From positions 14,136,001-14,200,000 of the forward strand of contig OZ199838.1 of the NCBI GenBank assembly GCA_964304625.1: a stretch of 64,000 bases of DNA, given 5' to 3'. Below, piece by piece: positions 11,061-24,700 of this stretch. The first letter of the stretch is position 1. The number at the start of each line of letters is the position of its first letter. Made by a program: the position numbers and the translations under genes. The notes below the pieces were generated by a model that worked only from the letters and a program-made list of their open reading frames with translations, had not been told where the DNA came from and did not search any database. Source of the DNA: Kudoa neothunni. Its lineage: Eukaryota > Cnidaria.

Positions 11061-12442
11061 TTAATCTCGGTACGTTTATAATTGATCTCAGCACCTAAAC
11101 AGAAATATTCAAATTTTTTCATACCTCGCGTTAGCTAAAAAAATTTTTTGTTGTTAAATTATTTTTATATTATTAAGAGATTGAATTCAATAGATAAACC
11201 CTAATAACAGAGATCATATCGTTTTATCTGAGAGCTCCATATCCGATGATAGCGAAATTTTTAATATACCAACACACAAAGAAAAACGAAAGCTGCAAAA
11301 AACTATCTTCTCCGACTTAAGAGAACAAATGTTTAGTTTCTGTTTAAGCGGAAGAAGTGATACTTACATTGCTTCCGAAATGCATCTACCAAGGTTCACC
11401 GTGTGGTCCATATTATCAAAGTTTCGCAAAACAGGAACACAAGATGCAAAACCTAAAGGCAGGAAAAGACCTTCACTCCTCTCTCCTGATTAGAAGGAAA
11501 AAATTATCAGGTGGGTGGACGAATATTCTCAAATTACGTTGAAAGAACTTAAGCAAAAAGTTAATGACGAGTTTGGAATAACAGTGTCCCTAAGCACGAT
11601 AGACAGAGTTATCGGCAAATTTCATTACACTTTAAAATCCCTTGTAAGGGTCCCCGAGAGAAGAATTTGTGAGACGACGCTTCAAAAGTGAATTGAATAT
11701 GCTGAGATGTTCAGCGACTTATAAACCAATGTACCACATGAAAGTATTGTATTTCTCGACGAAGTCAGGTTTTCAATGGTCACAAGACCTAAAAGAGGTC
11801 GCTCTTTGAGAGGAACTTCTGCATATTGTTTTTTTTCTGCAGCAAGAAGCAGAAACATATCTGTAGTTGCTGCAATCAACAAGAAAGGTATCATATATAG
11901 TAAGATACACGAGCGAGCGGTTTCAGGTGAGGATTCTAAAATTTGTCTACAGGAACTAAGATCCAGCTGTGTATCAAGTGGTATTGGTAATCCTGTCTTC
12001 GATATGGACGATGTGAAAATACATCATTATAAGGGACTAAAAGAATTAATACTTCAACAAAAATTCACGATAAGATATTTACCTCCGTGTAGTCCATTCC
12101 TGAATCCAATAGAGAATGTATTCTCTGTTTGGAGAAAACTAGTTATTCGCAGGCAATATCAAAATGAAGACGAGTTGAAGAATGTGATAAAAGAGTGTTT
12201 TCAAGAAATCACATCCCGACATAGTGACGGTTTCTATCGCAAAATGTTGGGTTACATCACCAGGTCTTCTAGAGGTGAAATTATTCTAGAATTATAATTT
12301 TATTGAGGTTATTGGAATGAATATAATACATCTTTTATCTCCGGTTCATGATTTCTACACATTCACACAAATTTATAGACTAAACACGAATACGCCTAAT
12401 TTAACTTGCAAAAGTGCCGAGATTAACTGCAAAAATTCCGAG
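11061..12442 (+). mobile_element. Tc1/mariner (IS630) transposon, second family, degraded
   Basis: Inverted repeats TTAATCTCGG (at 11061, just after the gap) and CCGAGATTAA (about 12418) mark the ends; the outermost left part is lost in the gap. A helix-turn-helix stretch lies near 11330-11430 (SGRSDTYIASEMHL). The catalytic frame 11776-12297 with its upstream part carries IVFLDEVRFS, a second acidic motif FDMDDVKIHH, and CSPFLNPIENVF with the final E. Frame changes separate the N-terminal from the catalytic part. It shares little sequence with the element at 5.5-6.7 kb, so two Tc1-type families are present. Confidence 0.8.
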
Positions 12443-13120
12443 TATAAATGAGAAACTCTGTAAATCCAGTATAATGTACCAATCAACGCATAGATTATCG
12501 AGGTCAACTTTGCGTGTAACCCACGGGATGCCTCGCAGGTTGTCTCATCATTTGTGGTAATAATAACCGGGAAGCATTTAATTTATCTCCCACCAATCGA
12601 AACGAACTGAAATAGTTGTGCCTATCTTATAACTTGACAATAAGATGGATTATGGGAGACTGTATTCATAACGTTTATTGAGATGTTCTTGAAATTTTAT
12701 ATTGATTTATTTATTCGGATACTATTTTTAACATTCATAAACACACTCTTATAAAAATATAAAATTAAGAGAAAATATAATCGCTATCATAGAGAACGTC
12801 TGGAGTCCCTTGGGCACCCCCATGGCTACACGCGTAAGTTTTTTGAACAAGGTCCTTCCAGGGTTAATGAAAACCAACGAAATACACGAAGCCACACGCA
12901 CAAAGTTAAAACAACGCAGATTAACACCAAGGTTCAATAAAATCACTATGCCAAATCGCAAACTTTAATATAACAGTTAACCGAGGACAAACCGCCTCTA
13001 TTTCAGAACAAAGCGAGAAAAAATCATTTTTAAAGGATAGCAAACCTAACTAAATTCAACATATTGTTTGAGATAGGCACCTATGCTTTGGCTTGTTCAG
13101 CGTTCTTCAAAAACAGAATA
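12443..13120. other. Spacer with transposon-end relics
   Basis: No gene seen. Around 12805-12866 lies a sequence ending CTTCCAGGGTTAA that matches, inverted and imperfectly, another stretch at about 21500-21566; both read as piggyBac-like ends beginning TTAACCCT. At about 12977 AGTTAACCGAGGACA matches the end of the Merlin element at 38.6 kb. Confidence 0.4.
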
Positions 13121-13526
13121 TCAATAAACACTCATATAAATCGAAAATTTACGGCAGTAGTAGTAGGTTTTTGGTTGGGGGAATCGTTGGGGTGGGTCAC
13201 GCACCTTACGACCTTCTCTGCTTCTGACATGGACAATTCTTGAGTGCACCGCACAACTTATGCAGTATCTCAAAAGTTGGTATAATTTGGGGATATTGTA
13301 GCTATCGTAGGCACAGGCAGATTTGAAATCAGCAACTGCAGCAGCTTCAACCATATTTCTAATGACAAATTTACGGATAGCCTTGTCCTTGGGGCAAGCT
13401 CTTCCACAATTGGTACATCTTACAAACTTAACATGTCCACGATTGTTCTTGGATCTTCCGTTATTTCTTCTCTTTTTAGGCTAAACCAATTATTAAGAAC
13501 GAGCCAACGATTAACAGCCTCACCAT
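13121..13526 (-). CDS. RPS26: 40S ribosomal protein S26 (eS26)
   Basis: Component of the small ribosomal subunit near the mRNA exit channel. Exon 1 (13526-13524) holds only the ATG; a 43-bp intron follows, then exon 2 (13480-13121), for 121 codons with stop, against 115 residues in human. Family motifs: [18 protein letters not shown], the zinc-binding [33 protein letters not shown] and RSREGRK. The C-terminal tail after PPQRFPQPK is unrelated to the vertebrate tail, which is poorly conserved anyway. Divergent from prohibitin 1. Confidence 0.93.
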
Positions 13527-13597
13527 TGTCAGTCAAAAGGCACGTTTGGCGAATGTTAACGAATATCACCGTAATCGCCCGGAATTTGATTGAAACC
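13527..13597. promoter_or_regulatory. Putative bidirectional promoter, 71 bp between two start codons
   Basis: Only 71 bp separate the ATG of RPS26 (minus) and the ATG of prohibitin 1 (plus). The two 5' untranslated regions and core promoters must share this stretch, or lie partly in the neighbouring gene. No clear TATA box was seen. Inference from gene layout only. Confidence 0.6.
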
Positions 13598-14662
13598 ATG
13601 TCAAGAGTGTTGGGTGCGTTGTCTGTTCCAGCAGCAATTTTTGCCGCTGGTTTCTATACAGGTTAATAGTTAGCTTAGGGACTTTGATAAAAATTTTTAG
13701 TTTACGCTGGTGAAAGAGCGGTAATTTTCAACAAATTCACTGGAGTAAGGGATACCGCTGCTGGTGAAGGTTTAAATTATGTGATCCCTTTTATCGAAAA
13801 AAGAATAATATACGATATTAAAACTCGTCCTCGCAGTATTTCCACTGTCACTGGAACCAAAGGTACATTTATTAGCGCACCACGAGCAGTTGATTTCCAA
13901 TTTGACCGCTCAAATAAACCCCTATTTCCTGAAACTATTCCTTATAATATTTTAATTCACTCAAAATCAGCCTATCAATTTTCTAAATCAGATTAGATAT
14001 CTCTTTATTAATTAGATGAATTATTGTTGTAGATCTTCAAAATGTGAGCCTCACGATTCGTGTGTTGTTTAGACCACGTGACAAAGATCTTGCCAAGATA
14101 TACAAGACACTGGGCGAAGATTATGACGATCGAATATTGCCATCAATCGCTAATGAGGTTTTGAAGGCCGTGGTTGCAAGATATGACGCTATCGAATTGA
14201 TTTCTCAACGAGCAGAAGTGTCACAAGAGATTAGAACTTTGCTCACCAGACGTCTCATTAACTATGGCATTTTGTTGGATGATATTTCAATTATTCATTT
14301 GGCGTTCGGAAAAGAATTTATGTATGCTGTGGAAATGAAACAAGTTGGTATGTTGGTTGTTTGAGATTCTCACTTTAAGTTGAATTTTTTGCTCTCAAAT
14401 AGCTCAGCAGGAAGCCGAAAAAGCTAGATATCTTGTGGAGAAAGCTGAACAGGAGAAAAGGGCCGCCATTATTTCGGCCGAAGGTGACGCACAAGCTGCT
14501 GAGGTTATAGGAAAAGCATTCGCCAAATCTGGCGATGCTTTGATCACACTTAGACAACTGGAAGCTGCCGAAGAAATCGCCAAAGTTCTGACCCATTCAA
14601 AACGTGTGACCTATCTTCCAGGTGGTCAGAATGTTTTGCTTAATGTGGGCGATCAACACTAA
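13598..14662 (+). CDS. PHB1: Prohibitin 1, mitochondrial inner membrane scaffold
   Basis: Forms ring complexes with prohibitin 2 in the mitochondrial inner membrane, where they chaperone respiratory subunits and regulate m-AAA protease. Four exons (13598-13661, 13701-13862, 14033-14347, 14403-14662) give 267 codons with stop; human PHB1 is 272 residues. An N-terminal hydrophobic segment ([16 protein letters not shown]) is followed by the SPFH domain ([38 protein letters not shown]) and the C-terminal coiled coil ([44 protein letters not shown]). It ends [12 protein letters not shown], as in other animals. Introns are 39, 170 and 55 bp. Intact. Confidence 0.95.
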
Positions 14663-17600
14663 TTGATGTTGTGTTTTGACAAGCTGTTTGAACTATTTGT
14701 AGTTGATAATAATTGGTTCACAGACCCAATACTCTACTACTTATGTTTTTTGATGTTCTTATTATTTTGGGCCGGTTGATTCATTGATTTTCTCACATGC
14801 GACCAGAGTATTATAGCATTTGCATTAAATAATTAATTTTGTTCGCCTTTTGTATGCGCGGATTAAAGTGAACCAATCATTTTTGGGCGATTTAGCTATG
14901 TACGTTTATTTCGATCATGATAATTTATTGGCCCATTGATAGTCACGTGAGAGGCATAATTTATTATTTGAATTGTGTTATATATTTTTCTTATTGTATT
15001 TAATGAATACAGTGCCCTGTGTGTTTTGTGCATTCAAAAAGGGGACGAAATATAGTATGAAAAAATAGAATGTGTCTCTTTCTACAATAATGGTTCTTGC
15101 GAGAGAATTATATGATCACTTTTATTCTCGTTAGTTTTGTATGGTACAAGGCAAATTGCCAACAAATATTTTTTCAACAAAATGATAAGAATTTTTTAAC
15201 ATGCCATAAAAGATATAAATACGTTAATTTTCAAATTCAAAATAATTATTCATTGCACTGGATCTACCTTTAGTTTTTATCTCTTTCATAATAAAATTAT
15301 TTGAAATTGACTGTATTGAATATAATATTGATAGTGGTTGAGCTAATCATTTTCATACTGCTATGGAGAGGAGTTAAGCTCATTGAATAATTTGTTATAT
15401 TCACTTCGACCAAGTTAGTTTAATGTATGCAATAATTTGTTTGTCAGCTCTTTATCTGTTTGTAGTTATTATTTTCATTTCAGTTCGATTCATTGTCTTC
15501 TTCGATGTATACGTTCGGGTCAGTTAATACATCGTTTTGCATTATTATTTCGCCACAATCAGATGCAACATTATGTTGCGAGTCGGTTTATCGCTGTTTA
15601 TAACCCATATGAGGATTATTAATGTTTTTATATTGACCTCAGATAACTTACAAGTCTTAGTATGTGATTACGCGGTAGTTGGTGAAAAATAAACGACGAA
15701 AATCCCCAAAACATTGCTTCCATACTTTTGATGACCACGACATAATTAAAGGAAGTGAATATCGGTCTGGCAGATTAGCACTGTATGCTCTATAAATTTA
15801 CTTTATATTGATATACAATTAAATTTAATATATATTCCACCTAGTATTTTAACGATAAGTATATCTATCAATTAAGCTTAATTGAAGAAAATACTCAGAA
15901 ACCTATTTGGACATTTGGACACGGATAGAATAAGATTCTCGTTATTACACTCGTGAAAAATGATACTCTTACATAAACTAATATATTTATGAATCATTGG
16001 ATTAATAAGGCTTAAGTTTTCTATGAAAATATTAACATCATATTTACATATTCTGATAACTTAACTATGTGTTACATTTACGCTTATAATGCACCTCAAA
16101 AGAAGTGTTGAAATATATTTGATTCTATTCGGGAGAATAATTAATAATTATTGATATTCAATCTCGATATATTGATTCGTGCTAATAGGTTAGTTTATAT
16201 AATGCATAACATACACAAATTCATTTAGTCAAGCGGTAAAGAAATTTGACAAAATTTATATCGAAATTTTATGTAAATAAATTAAACTTTTGACGTTCTT
16301 TCGAATGAGTAAGTAAATGTCTCCATCCTATGTACGAAAAAAATATTAATTATATTGGTATATTCATAAGCATGAAGCTTATTTAATGTTAATTATGTAT
16401 AAGACATCACAATCATCGCCGATACGGTTTTAAATATATATCATCATTATAGAAATTGATTGGGATTGTAGCATTCAATTTCAAAAACGAAGCTTTTGAA
16501 CAAATCTATCTTATAATAGTCAGTGCTGCTCACAAAAGAAATAGTACTTATTATATTATTTAAGGAATTAAAAATGTTAAAAATATAATTTAATTTGGCA
16601 TTATTCGTTCTTGCAATAAAAAGCTTTTCATCAGAAAAAATCGTAAATAATTTTGAAAATAATACGAATAAGACTATTCATTCGTTGAAGAGATATTTTG
16701 ATTCAGGTTTACAACTCTGGTTCTTTTATTTATTCTTGAAGAACTTATTACATTCGCTGCAACGCCAATACTTAGAATATGGGTCAGCACTGATATTTTG
16801 ATATTTGAAATGACTCGATTCTAAGCAAATATCACAACCTATAGATCAGAGTTTCTCGACGTGGGCGTGAAAAAATTTTGGTGTGGCATAGACATTTTTA
16901 AACTTTTAATGAACCGCTCCGGTGGGACGCTGAAAATCCTGAGTAATGGTATGACACGGATAATGGTGAGGTAATCGGATAGTATTCTGTACTTTGAAGT
17001 CAATATCGCTTATTTTTAAGTGACTATTAACATCATTGAAAACACAAAATACAATGACTAATTATATAAAAATTAATAATATTGGAAAGAGATAATCACG
17101 CTGTGTCGATAACAATTCCCAACTGGAGTGACTCGAACATTAAAACTATGTTTGTAAACGTTGTAATTTAACAATTAGAAAATAAAGATCCTAATTTTAC
17201 TTTTGGTTAAGATTACAAAATCGTGAAACGACCGTAAAACTGATCTGCCGGCCAATAGTCATTGCTATAATTAAATTTTAAATGAACATGAAAGTTGAAT
17301 TTTGAGATCATTGATTTATGAAATCATCGGAGATACGAATCAATAAACAGAATTTTCTGATGTAAGGGAAAAAAAGTCAAAATGCACTCATTATTACATC
17401 ATCAGTCATCTTGTAAGTACAAATACTCATCGATAACTTGTTTTCCCGAATAATCGACTCGCTTTTCAAAGTGTTTCTTACCGCATGTAAATATTAATAA
17501 TAAAGTTGAACATTATTTATAATCAATAATTTATTTTAAAAATCTCATATAGTATTAAGTTCTTTCAAGTTGTAGAATTTGTTTTTACGCTCTAGAATTA

Positions 17601-18756
17601 AACATATACACTGTTTTTGCGGTAGAATAAAATATAAAAAGATAATTTGATTGACCAAAATATAGCTCTAGGATTTATAATGCACAAAATTAATGGGAAT
17701 AAAATTAATCTTTTATTCCTCGCACAAGCACCATTGTTGTGGCAAGAGACACCATCGCCAAAATATATGGTGCGTGCATTATGCTACGTTCGTCTCAAAT
17801 TATGACACGAACATTTTTATCATTTTATCAAAATGAATTGTTGGTACACTCCATCCCCGATTACTCGGAAAACTTGTGACCTGTGATTTTTTTTCCAGAT
17901 GGCAAATATTCCGTGAATCAAACATTTATCCGACACCTGTTGCAATAAAATCCGAAGAAAATTTCAAATGTTTTTTGGATAGCATGATTTCCGAATAGTA
18001 GAGGTTTCACTATATATTAATCGTGTAGGATTTGAGGTTTACTTACTGGAGAAGATATACATACGCCGGGTTAAAATGATGCCCCTAAAACAATTTTGAA
18101 ATAAAATAGGTTTGCTTGACCTACAAATTTGGTCAATAATCTTAGTTTAACATATTTTTTAGTATAGTTTTATATTAGAAAAAATTTGTTTATTGATATC
18201 TTATTCGATCATGAGCGTGTGAATGACTGCGTTACTGTAACAGTCGAAGGCTATTACGCATTTCGATGTGTATAAATTATCCATTGGTCAATGAAATGCT
18301 ATAAGGGTGTAAAATTAGGACATTTTTTTTCTATTTATATGAAGGTATAGAATTTTTATACAAAAATTTGAATGAGACCAATATAAATTATAAATAGTTT
18401 GTTGAATTAGAAATAATAGTCGAATATTTTTAGATTTTTGATAAGTTCAGTTAAAATAAAACTTAATTAACGTATTATTATAGAAAACTATATAGTGTCA
18501 TATACCTATTAAAATAAATGAGTTTGCGGTCGGTTACTTGAAGAGTTTCTAATGGTTGAAATCGGTAACGGGAAAGTTTAGTGAAAGCCTTTGTATAGTT
18601 TGAAATTTAAATAATACTTCCAAGAAATTTATGTAAAGTTAGTGATAACTTTTCATAATCACAAAACAAATCTAAATTGTTTATATTAAACGAATTGAAT
18701 GGGATATACGATAATCAATAGAAGAAACCCCGATTTGATCGATCTAATGGAATTGG
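14663..18756. other. 4-kb intergenic region with DNA-transposon relics
   Basis: No gene was found on either strand. CAGAGTTTCTCGACGTGGGCG at about 16853 looks like a hAT left end without a visible right end. The stretch about 17860-18020, read on the minus strand, begins AGTGAAACCTCTACTATTCGG and carries repeated CGGA/CGGAA words, resembling a pogo/Tigger end; the partner end was not found. Short frames here lack splice sites or family motifs. Confidence 0.45.
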
Positions 18757-21700
18757 ATGGGTGGTAATGAATATCATCCGATAACAAGAAAATGTTATTT
18801 TCACAATATAAACGATTTCATGATACATCTCAACAACTGTTATTTTAATAATAGTTGCTTCAAATCAATTATTAATTTGTTGAATGAATCGAACGTAAAA
18901 CTGAGCTCTCTCGATGGACTAGTCACACACGCTTATGATACAATTTTGGCGAAAATAATTGATATACTGGATGAATCGAGGTTTAATTCGTCGAGTCAAT
19001 TTAACTCTGCAACCAATGTAAGTTCAATGAATTAAATCATAATTAGATAACTTCACCGACTATTCCAGCAGATGGTTTCTATCTTTTATCCACATCATGT
19101 TCAGCTATGGTTCTTCTGCACAACTGAAAAGAAAACGAATAAATATAAACTCAGATTATATTTAAATAATGATGAATTTCACTCTTTATTTCATTTGATC
19201 CATCTCTTAAGAAAATGTTGTACCTCTGACAATTTCCAGTGTACATATTTGATCAATAAAACAAAAGTACCGCTATATATTATATTCGACGTCTTTTGAT
19301 GAATTTAGGTAAATGATATGGATTGCGTGAAAATCGAAACGACAAAAGAATATTTTAATAATGGAAAAATTACACAAACTGACACTGAAAATGAAAGTTT
19401 GATATGAATATGAAGGGTTTTGCGTTATTTTAAATGTTAGTTCAATTCACAATTGACAACTCCAACATTCAAAGAAGGTTCCATTTTGAACGAAGAGGAT
19501 TAAAACTCCAACCTTTTGAAACTTTACTTCCAATTTCATCCATGTATTAAGGGAACAATTTCTTTCTTTTATAGGTTAACGATAAATTTAGAGAGCAAAA
19601 TAAAAAACTTCCGTATATTTTAAGTAAAATAAATTTATTTTTAAACTTTATATTTATTGATGAATATTTTAGCAAACAACTTAAAATATCCGGATGTTAA
19701 GTCAAAGGAGTCTGCTCGAAAAGAAGATTATGCATCTTCAAAAACTTATAGTCTTAGCGATACAAAGCAAAAGTAATATTCAATTATAGTTAATGATCAA
19801 TCATGAAAGAAGATAGTTTAAAATTTATTTCGAACAAAAAATTTAAATTGCTTCTAGAAAATTGTTTATACCTTCAAAGTTGTCTATCACCTCTTTGAGC
19901 TACCTACAATCTTTTCGAAAACCAGATTTAAAAAAAGGTTTTTTGATCCTTTTATCTATAGTGCCTTATTTTTTTAGAAGATTCCTCCTTAAAAATGGAA
20001 AATAACGTATCAGCGCTTGAAAAATTAGTAGCAGATAATCCTTCTATGAGAATAATAGGAAATATAGGGCATGGCGAGTTCTCATTTGTGTACTGTGTAA
20101 TTATAAAGTGAGTTGAAGTCAGATATCTCTTAATGTTTTATTTTTCATTCGGTAGCTCCAAAAAATATGCTCTTAAACATTACAAACGACATTCAAACAA
20201 TATCGTAACGAAAAAATGATAAATATATTCTTAATCATTTTTGAACTCATTATCTAGAAGGCAATGATAGATAACGAAGTGAGAATCCAAACCAAACTAA
20301 CACATTCAAATATAGTCGCTACATTGGAAATATATAAGGATTACAATATCATAACGAGTGTACTACTGGAATATTGTCAGGTAACAAATTACGATGGAAA
20401 TATATTGTATAGATATAGTTAAGAATGGGGATCTATTTACATTGATCTCGAAGTATGGGCGGCTCACTGAGGAAATATCCAAATCAGTGTTGAAACAATT
20501 GGCCAGCGCGGTCAATTATATACATCAACGAAAAATAATTCATAGAGACCTGAAAACTGAGAATGTAATGGTAAGTTATTTTTATCGGTCAATATTTCTA
20601 AATACTTCGAGAAGCCAGTGTGGAGTTCTCGTGGTCCTAATAAATTAATATTTAAAAAAGATGGTACAATATAAGTTAGATAAATAGTTTAACGCCGTTG
20701 ATAAAAAAAGAGGGTGTCTCTAACATCCTAATTTTTGTTTTTTACTAAATTTGTCTTTTAAGATTATAAAGCACATCTTCAGAATTTTTGTACCCTTATA
20801 ATTTTTAAATTTCTCTTGTTTAATAAATTTAAATTATTATCTCTTCAAAAATTTGAAGTTAAATAAGGCATCTTTAAAGATGGGCCAATTTTTTCGCATT
20901 ATTAATTTTTGAAAATTCTCTGGAATAATATTTATAATAATGAAATATTTATTTTTGATGAAAAATTAAAATTAAATAAATGTTGAATAAGCTTAATAAC
21001 GTTTTGTGTCACCTCTTGCCAATGGGATATGACGAATACAGAATTATTCGGAAGTTATCCAAGAAGTCACGAGAGTAACATTTCAATGTTTATATAGATG
21101 AAAAATAGGTATAGATATTTTATACTTATTTGAAATTCTATGTCAAATTTATTTTTATCAAAATAATAAAACCAAAAGTTCGTATATGATTTCTTATTCT
21201 CTAAAACAATTTCCCGTTAATTTGATCTTCCCGTCAACTTATGAGATTAACAGATGCAATCGACTAATTCCATGGCAATGCGGTTATTTGTTTTTCACAT
21301 AGATGGTAGAAAACAATTAAAAATTAACGTTGACTTTTTAAAAATTTACTGATAACTCGATTATGGCGTAGTTTATATTTTTGTTAACTAAAAATTTTTT
21401 TATTTTTCCTCCTCTAATTTTTCATCTCATTTTTACTTTGGAAATCATTTGAAGGAACGCATTTTTTTAAACTGAGTAAAATAACATTTAGAGTTTGTGG
21501 AATGCGGAGGAGTCCCTATCGGCCCTCTCGCACATTTTTCGAGCCAAGTCTTCCAAGGGTTAAGTTGTGAGAGCCTTGTCTTACGGATAAAAAAATTTGT
21601 TAAAATAAATATAGCAAGATTTAATAGTTTTTTGAATATTATGTGTGCTGATTGAATAAATTTAATATTTTAAAAACTACAAGAAAAATAATTTTCTAAG

Positions 21701-24700
21701 TTATTCAAAAATATAATAATACCAAATTTTTGTAATGACCAAAAGTTTAAAGCATCGTGTTTATTCGTCTAGTAAAACATTCCTTTATATAGTAGACTTT
21801 ATTGACTTTCGTTGATCCCCTTGGGACCGCCAAAAAGTTACTGAATTTGTATCATTGACAGATTTTACATATTTAATTTGGATACGCACGAAAACAATAA
21901 AAATATTATTGCCAGCTTGTTTTAAATTACCATTTTAAGAAATTTGGTATATTGTAAATCTTTCATCCATCACTCCTAATTTCTTATTTTCCTCTAATGG
22001 AATGAGTAAATTTTTCATATATCTTAAAACATCATGGAATTGTTATAATAATGGGTCTTAGGATAATTTGAATACAGCGAAATTTTTGCAAACCATAAAC
22101 TCAAAACTTTTACTTTAGTAATTTTTCCTTAATAAAGATCTTACTCCATATGTGAAACAAACATTATCTTAGAAAATCTCTACATGTAAACATAAATTAC
22201 CTTGCCTCGATGATAGAATAGCACAGTTTCATATAATTGTACAAAAAAGTTAATTTAAAATCCTAAAGTAATATCACTCAATTTTTGACTGTCGATTTTG
22301 GTGACTGTTTTGAGTACATAAGAGGTTTCTGGATGAAAAATGGCCATTATTTAATTAAAGCACTACCAATAACCATAAAACCGCTCAAATCCACAAATGT
22401 GTTTCACATGAACTCTCTTGTTAATTTTTCTTACATATTAACCCTTTTATGCTCATATTTTTTGTTTCGCTTAGAAAAAAATATATTAACTTAACTATAC
22501 ACTATTTATTAATTTTATAAAATTGTAAAAGTTTACGATGCGTTTATCCTTATTCTTTAAGACTAAATAACGTTGTTCACTAGGGTGAACATTGGGCGCA
22601 TGAGCGAAAAAACAATTATTTTCGATTTTTTTCAGTTATTATGATATAAATAAAATCAATTTCTGTCTTTCATTATACAGCGCGGAACGTTACATTTTTT
22701 ACACACAAATTGTGTATTTCGTTGACGAAGTCGACATCTACTTTTCGATGAAACTATTTCAGGGCAGTGCCCAACGTGGGCCAAACCTGAGATATTTTGA
22801 CAAATCGTAATTTTTATTCTTTGGGGTATATTTAGAATCGATTTGTTCGAGTTATCAATAGAGGGGCGGTCACGCTTCGTTGCTGTAACGGATTTTTTAA
22901 GACATATCAAATCTTCGGAAGTCGATTCAGCAAAAGAGAGCAAATCTACTATATCTATATTAGGGATGCGCTTTTCTTTTGAATTCAAATGATAAATGAG
23001 CCAAGCGTGGACTATAGCTGTAATCAATCCCCAGAAGAACATCCGCACATAATATCTTCGGCTTTTATGATTCAATTTATACAGCACCATCAACATGTCT
23101 GATACGTCAACTCCAACCATATTTCTGTTGTATTCGGCTACAACATCCGGACAAAGAATTGACAATAATTTCTTCAATTTCCGATCAATTCTCTTCACTT
23201 GGCCGATAGGTTCTAGCGACGAATGAAATGCATCGAAGATAAAATAACGACGGAACCATCACACCACTGGGTGATGGCAATACCTTTGTTGACATCGTGA
23301 TAACTTCCATAGGATCCACGCTCTCTTTTTTTTGAATTCCTTCTGCGGAGTTAGATTACAATCTTTGATCCTATTTCTCCCAATAATCCCAACGGAGTAT
23401 ATGTTTCTCTTCTTCAAGTATAGCTGCAGGTCTATAGATGTAAAGCGATCGTCAAAATACAATAAGAAAGATTCACAAGTTGGAAGGGTCTCCGACAATT
23501 TGGTGACATGATCGCCCGAAACCAAACCGCAGCTATGATTAAGGACAGGAGGTCTTCCATCGTAAAAGTGGAAATCGTACACTATACCACTAACGTCACA
23601 TCTGACAAACACTTTAAATCTCCATTTGTTTGGCTTCTCTGGAAGATATTGTTTAGTTTTGCATTTTCCCTTAAAAGGGATCATCTTTTCGTCAACAGAG
23701 TGACATCTTTGGGGTTTTACCTTCAAGCAGACAAATCGCAATGGTTCTAGGAGTGGTCTAATTTTGGAAAATTTATCATATCCTGGCAAATAGGATCAAC
23801 TACAATGTTTTGGTTGTTCAAAGCTACTCCTTGAAAAACAGTCAGATACTTTTGGATAGTTCAAAGATTTGCTCCAATAACAACGACAACGGGGCATTTT
23901 AATAATACCCATTAGGAATAACACTCCAAGAAATTTCTCCATTTCAGTAGAGTCGGTTACAAAATTGTAGCCTCATTGGGTTGCATATAAGTTTGATTCA
24001 TTACATATTAATTCAATCAGTTGCTGACTTAAGAACGGCTTGAAATAATCATACGAACGATGTAATCCAATAGCCTTCAAAATCTTGTTCAAGTATAACT
24101 TCATCCGGTAATTTTAACCGGAATCCGTTTTTAGACCATTTGAAAGTTGAATCCATAACATCAGCTTCAGAATCGTCAGAAACCAACGTTTCTGATATAT
24201 AGTCATCTTCAGAAGGTATATTAAGCTAGAAAACATCAACATCTGATATCACAACTACTTCAGTGATGATCTGACCGTTTGGTAGCTTTGAAATATTCAA
24301 ACGTGGTCCATTCCCTCTCAACGTGATTTTTGGACACGTGTCCAATGTTCACCCTAGTGAACACGTGTTTTTGTACTTATAGCTTTTTATATTTTATATT
24401 TGAAATTTTTATATATAATATATATTATCATTAAGCTTGCACATACAACATATATTTTATCTGGTTCTATTATTTTGATGATACGCTGTTTTTAGGGTAA
24501 AAATAATGCAATTTTAGAAATGAGAAGTAACGAAAAGTTTCACTCTACAAAAAATTGTATATTGCAATATCTGTTAAAAAATATACATAAAAAATAATTA
24601 TATACATACAAACTTTAAAATACTCTAACTGAATAAAATATAATAATTTTTAATTACATATATAGTCAAAATAAGTCGTTGTTCATCCTAGTGAACATTG

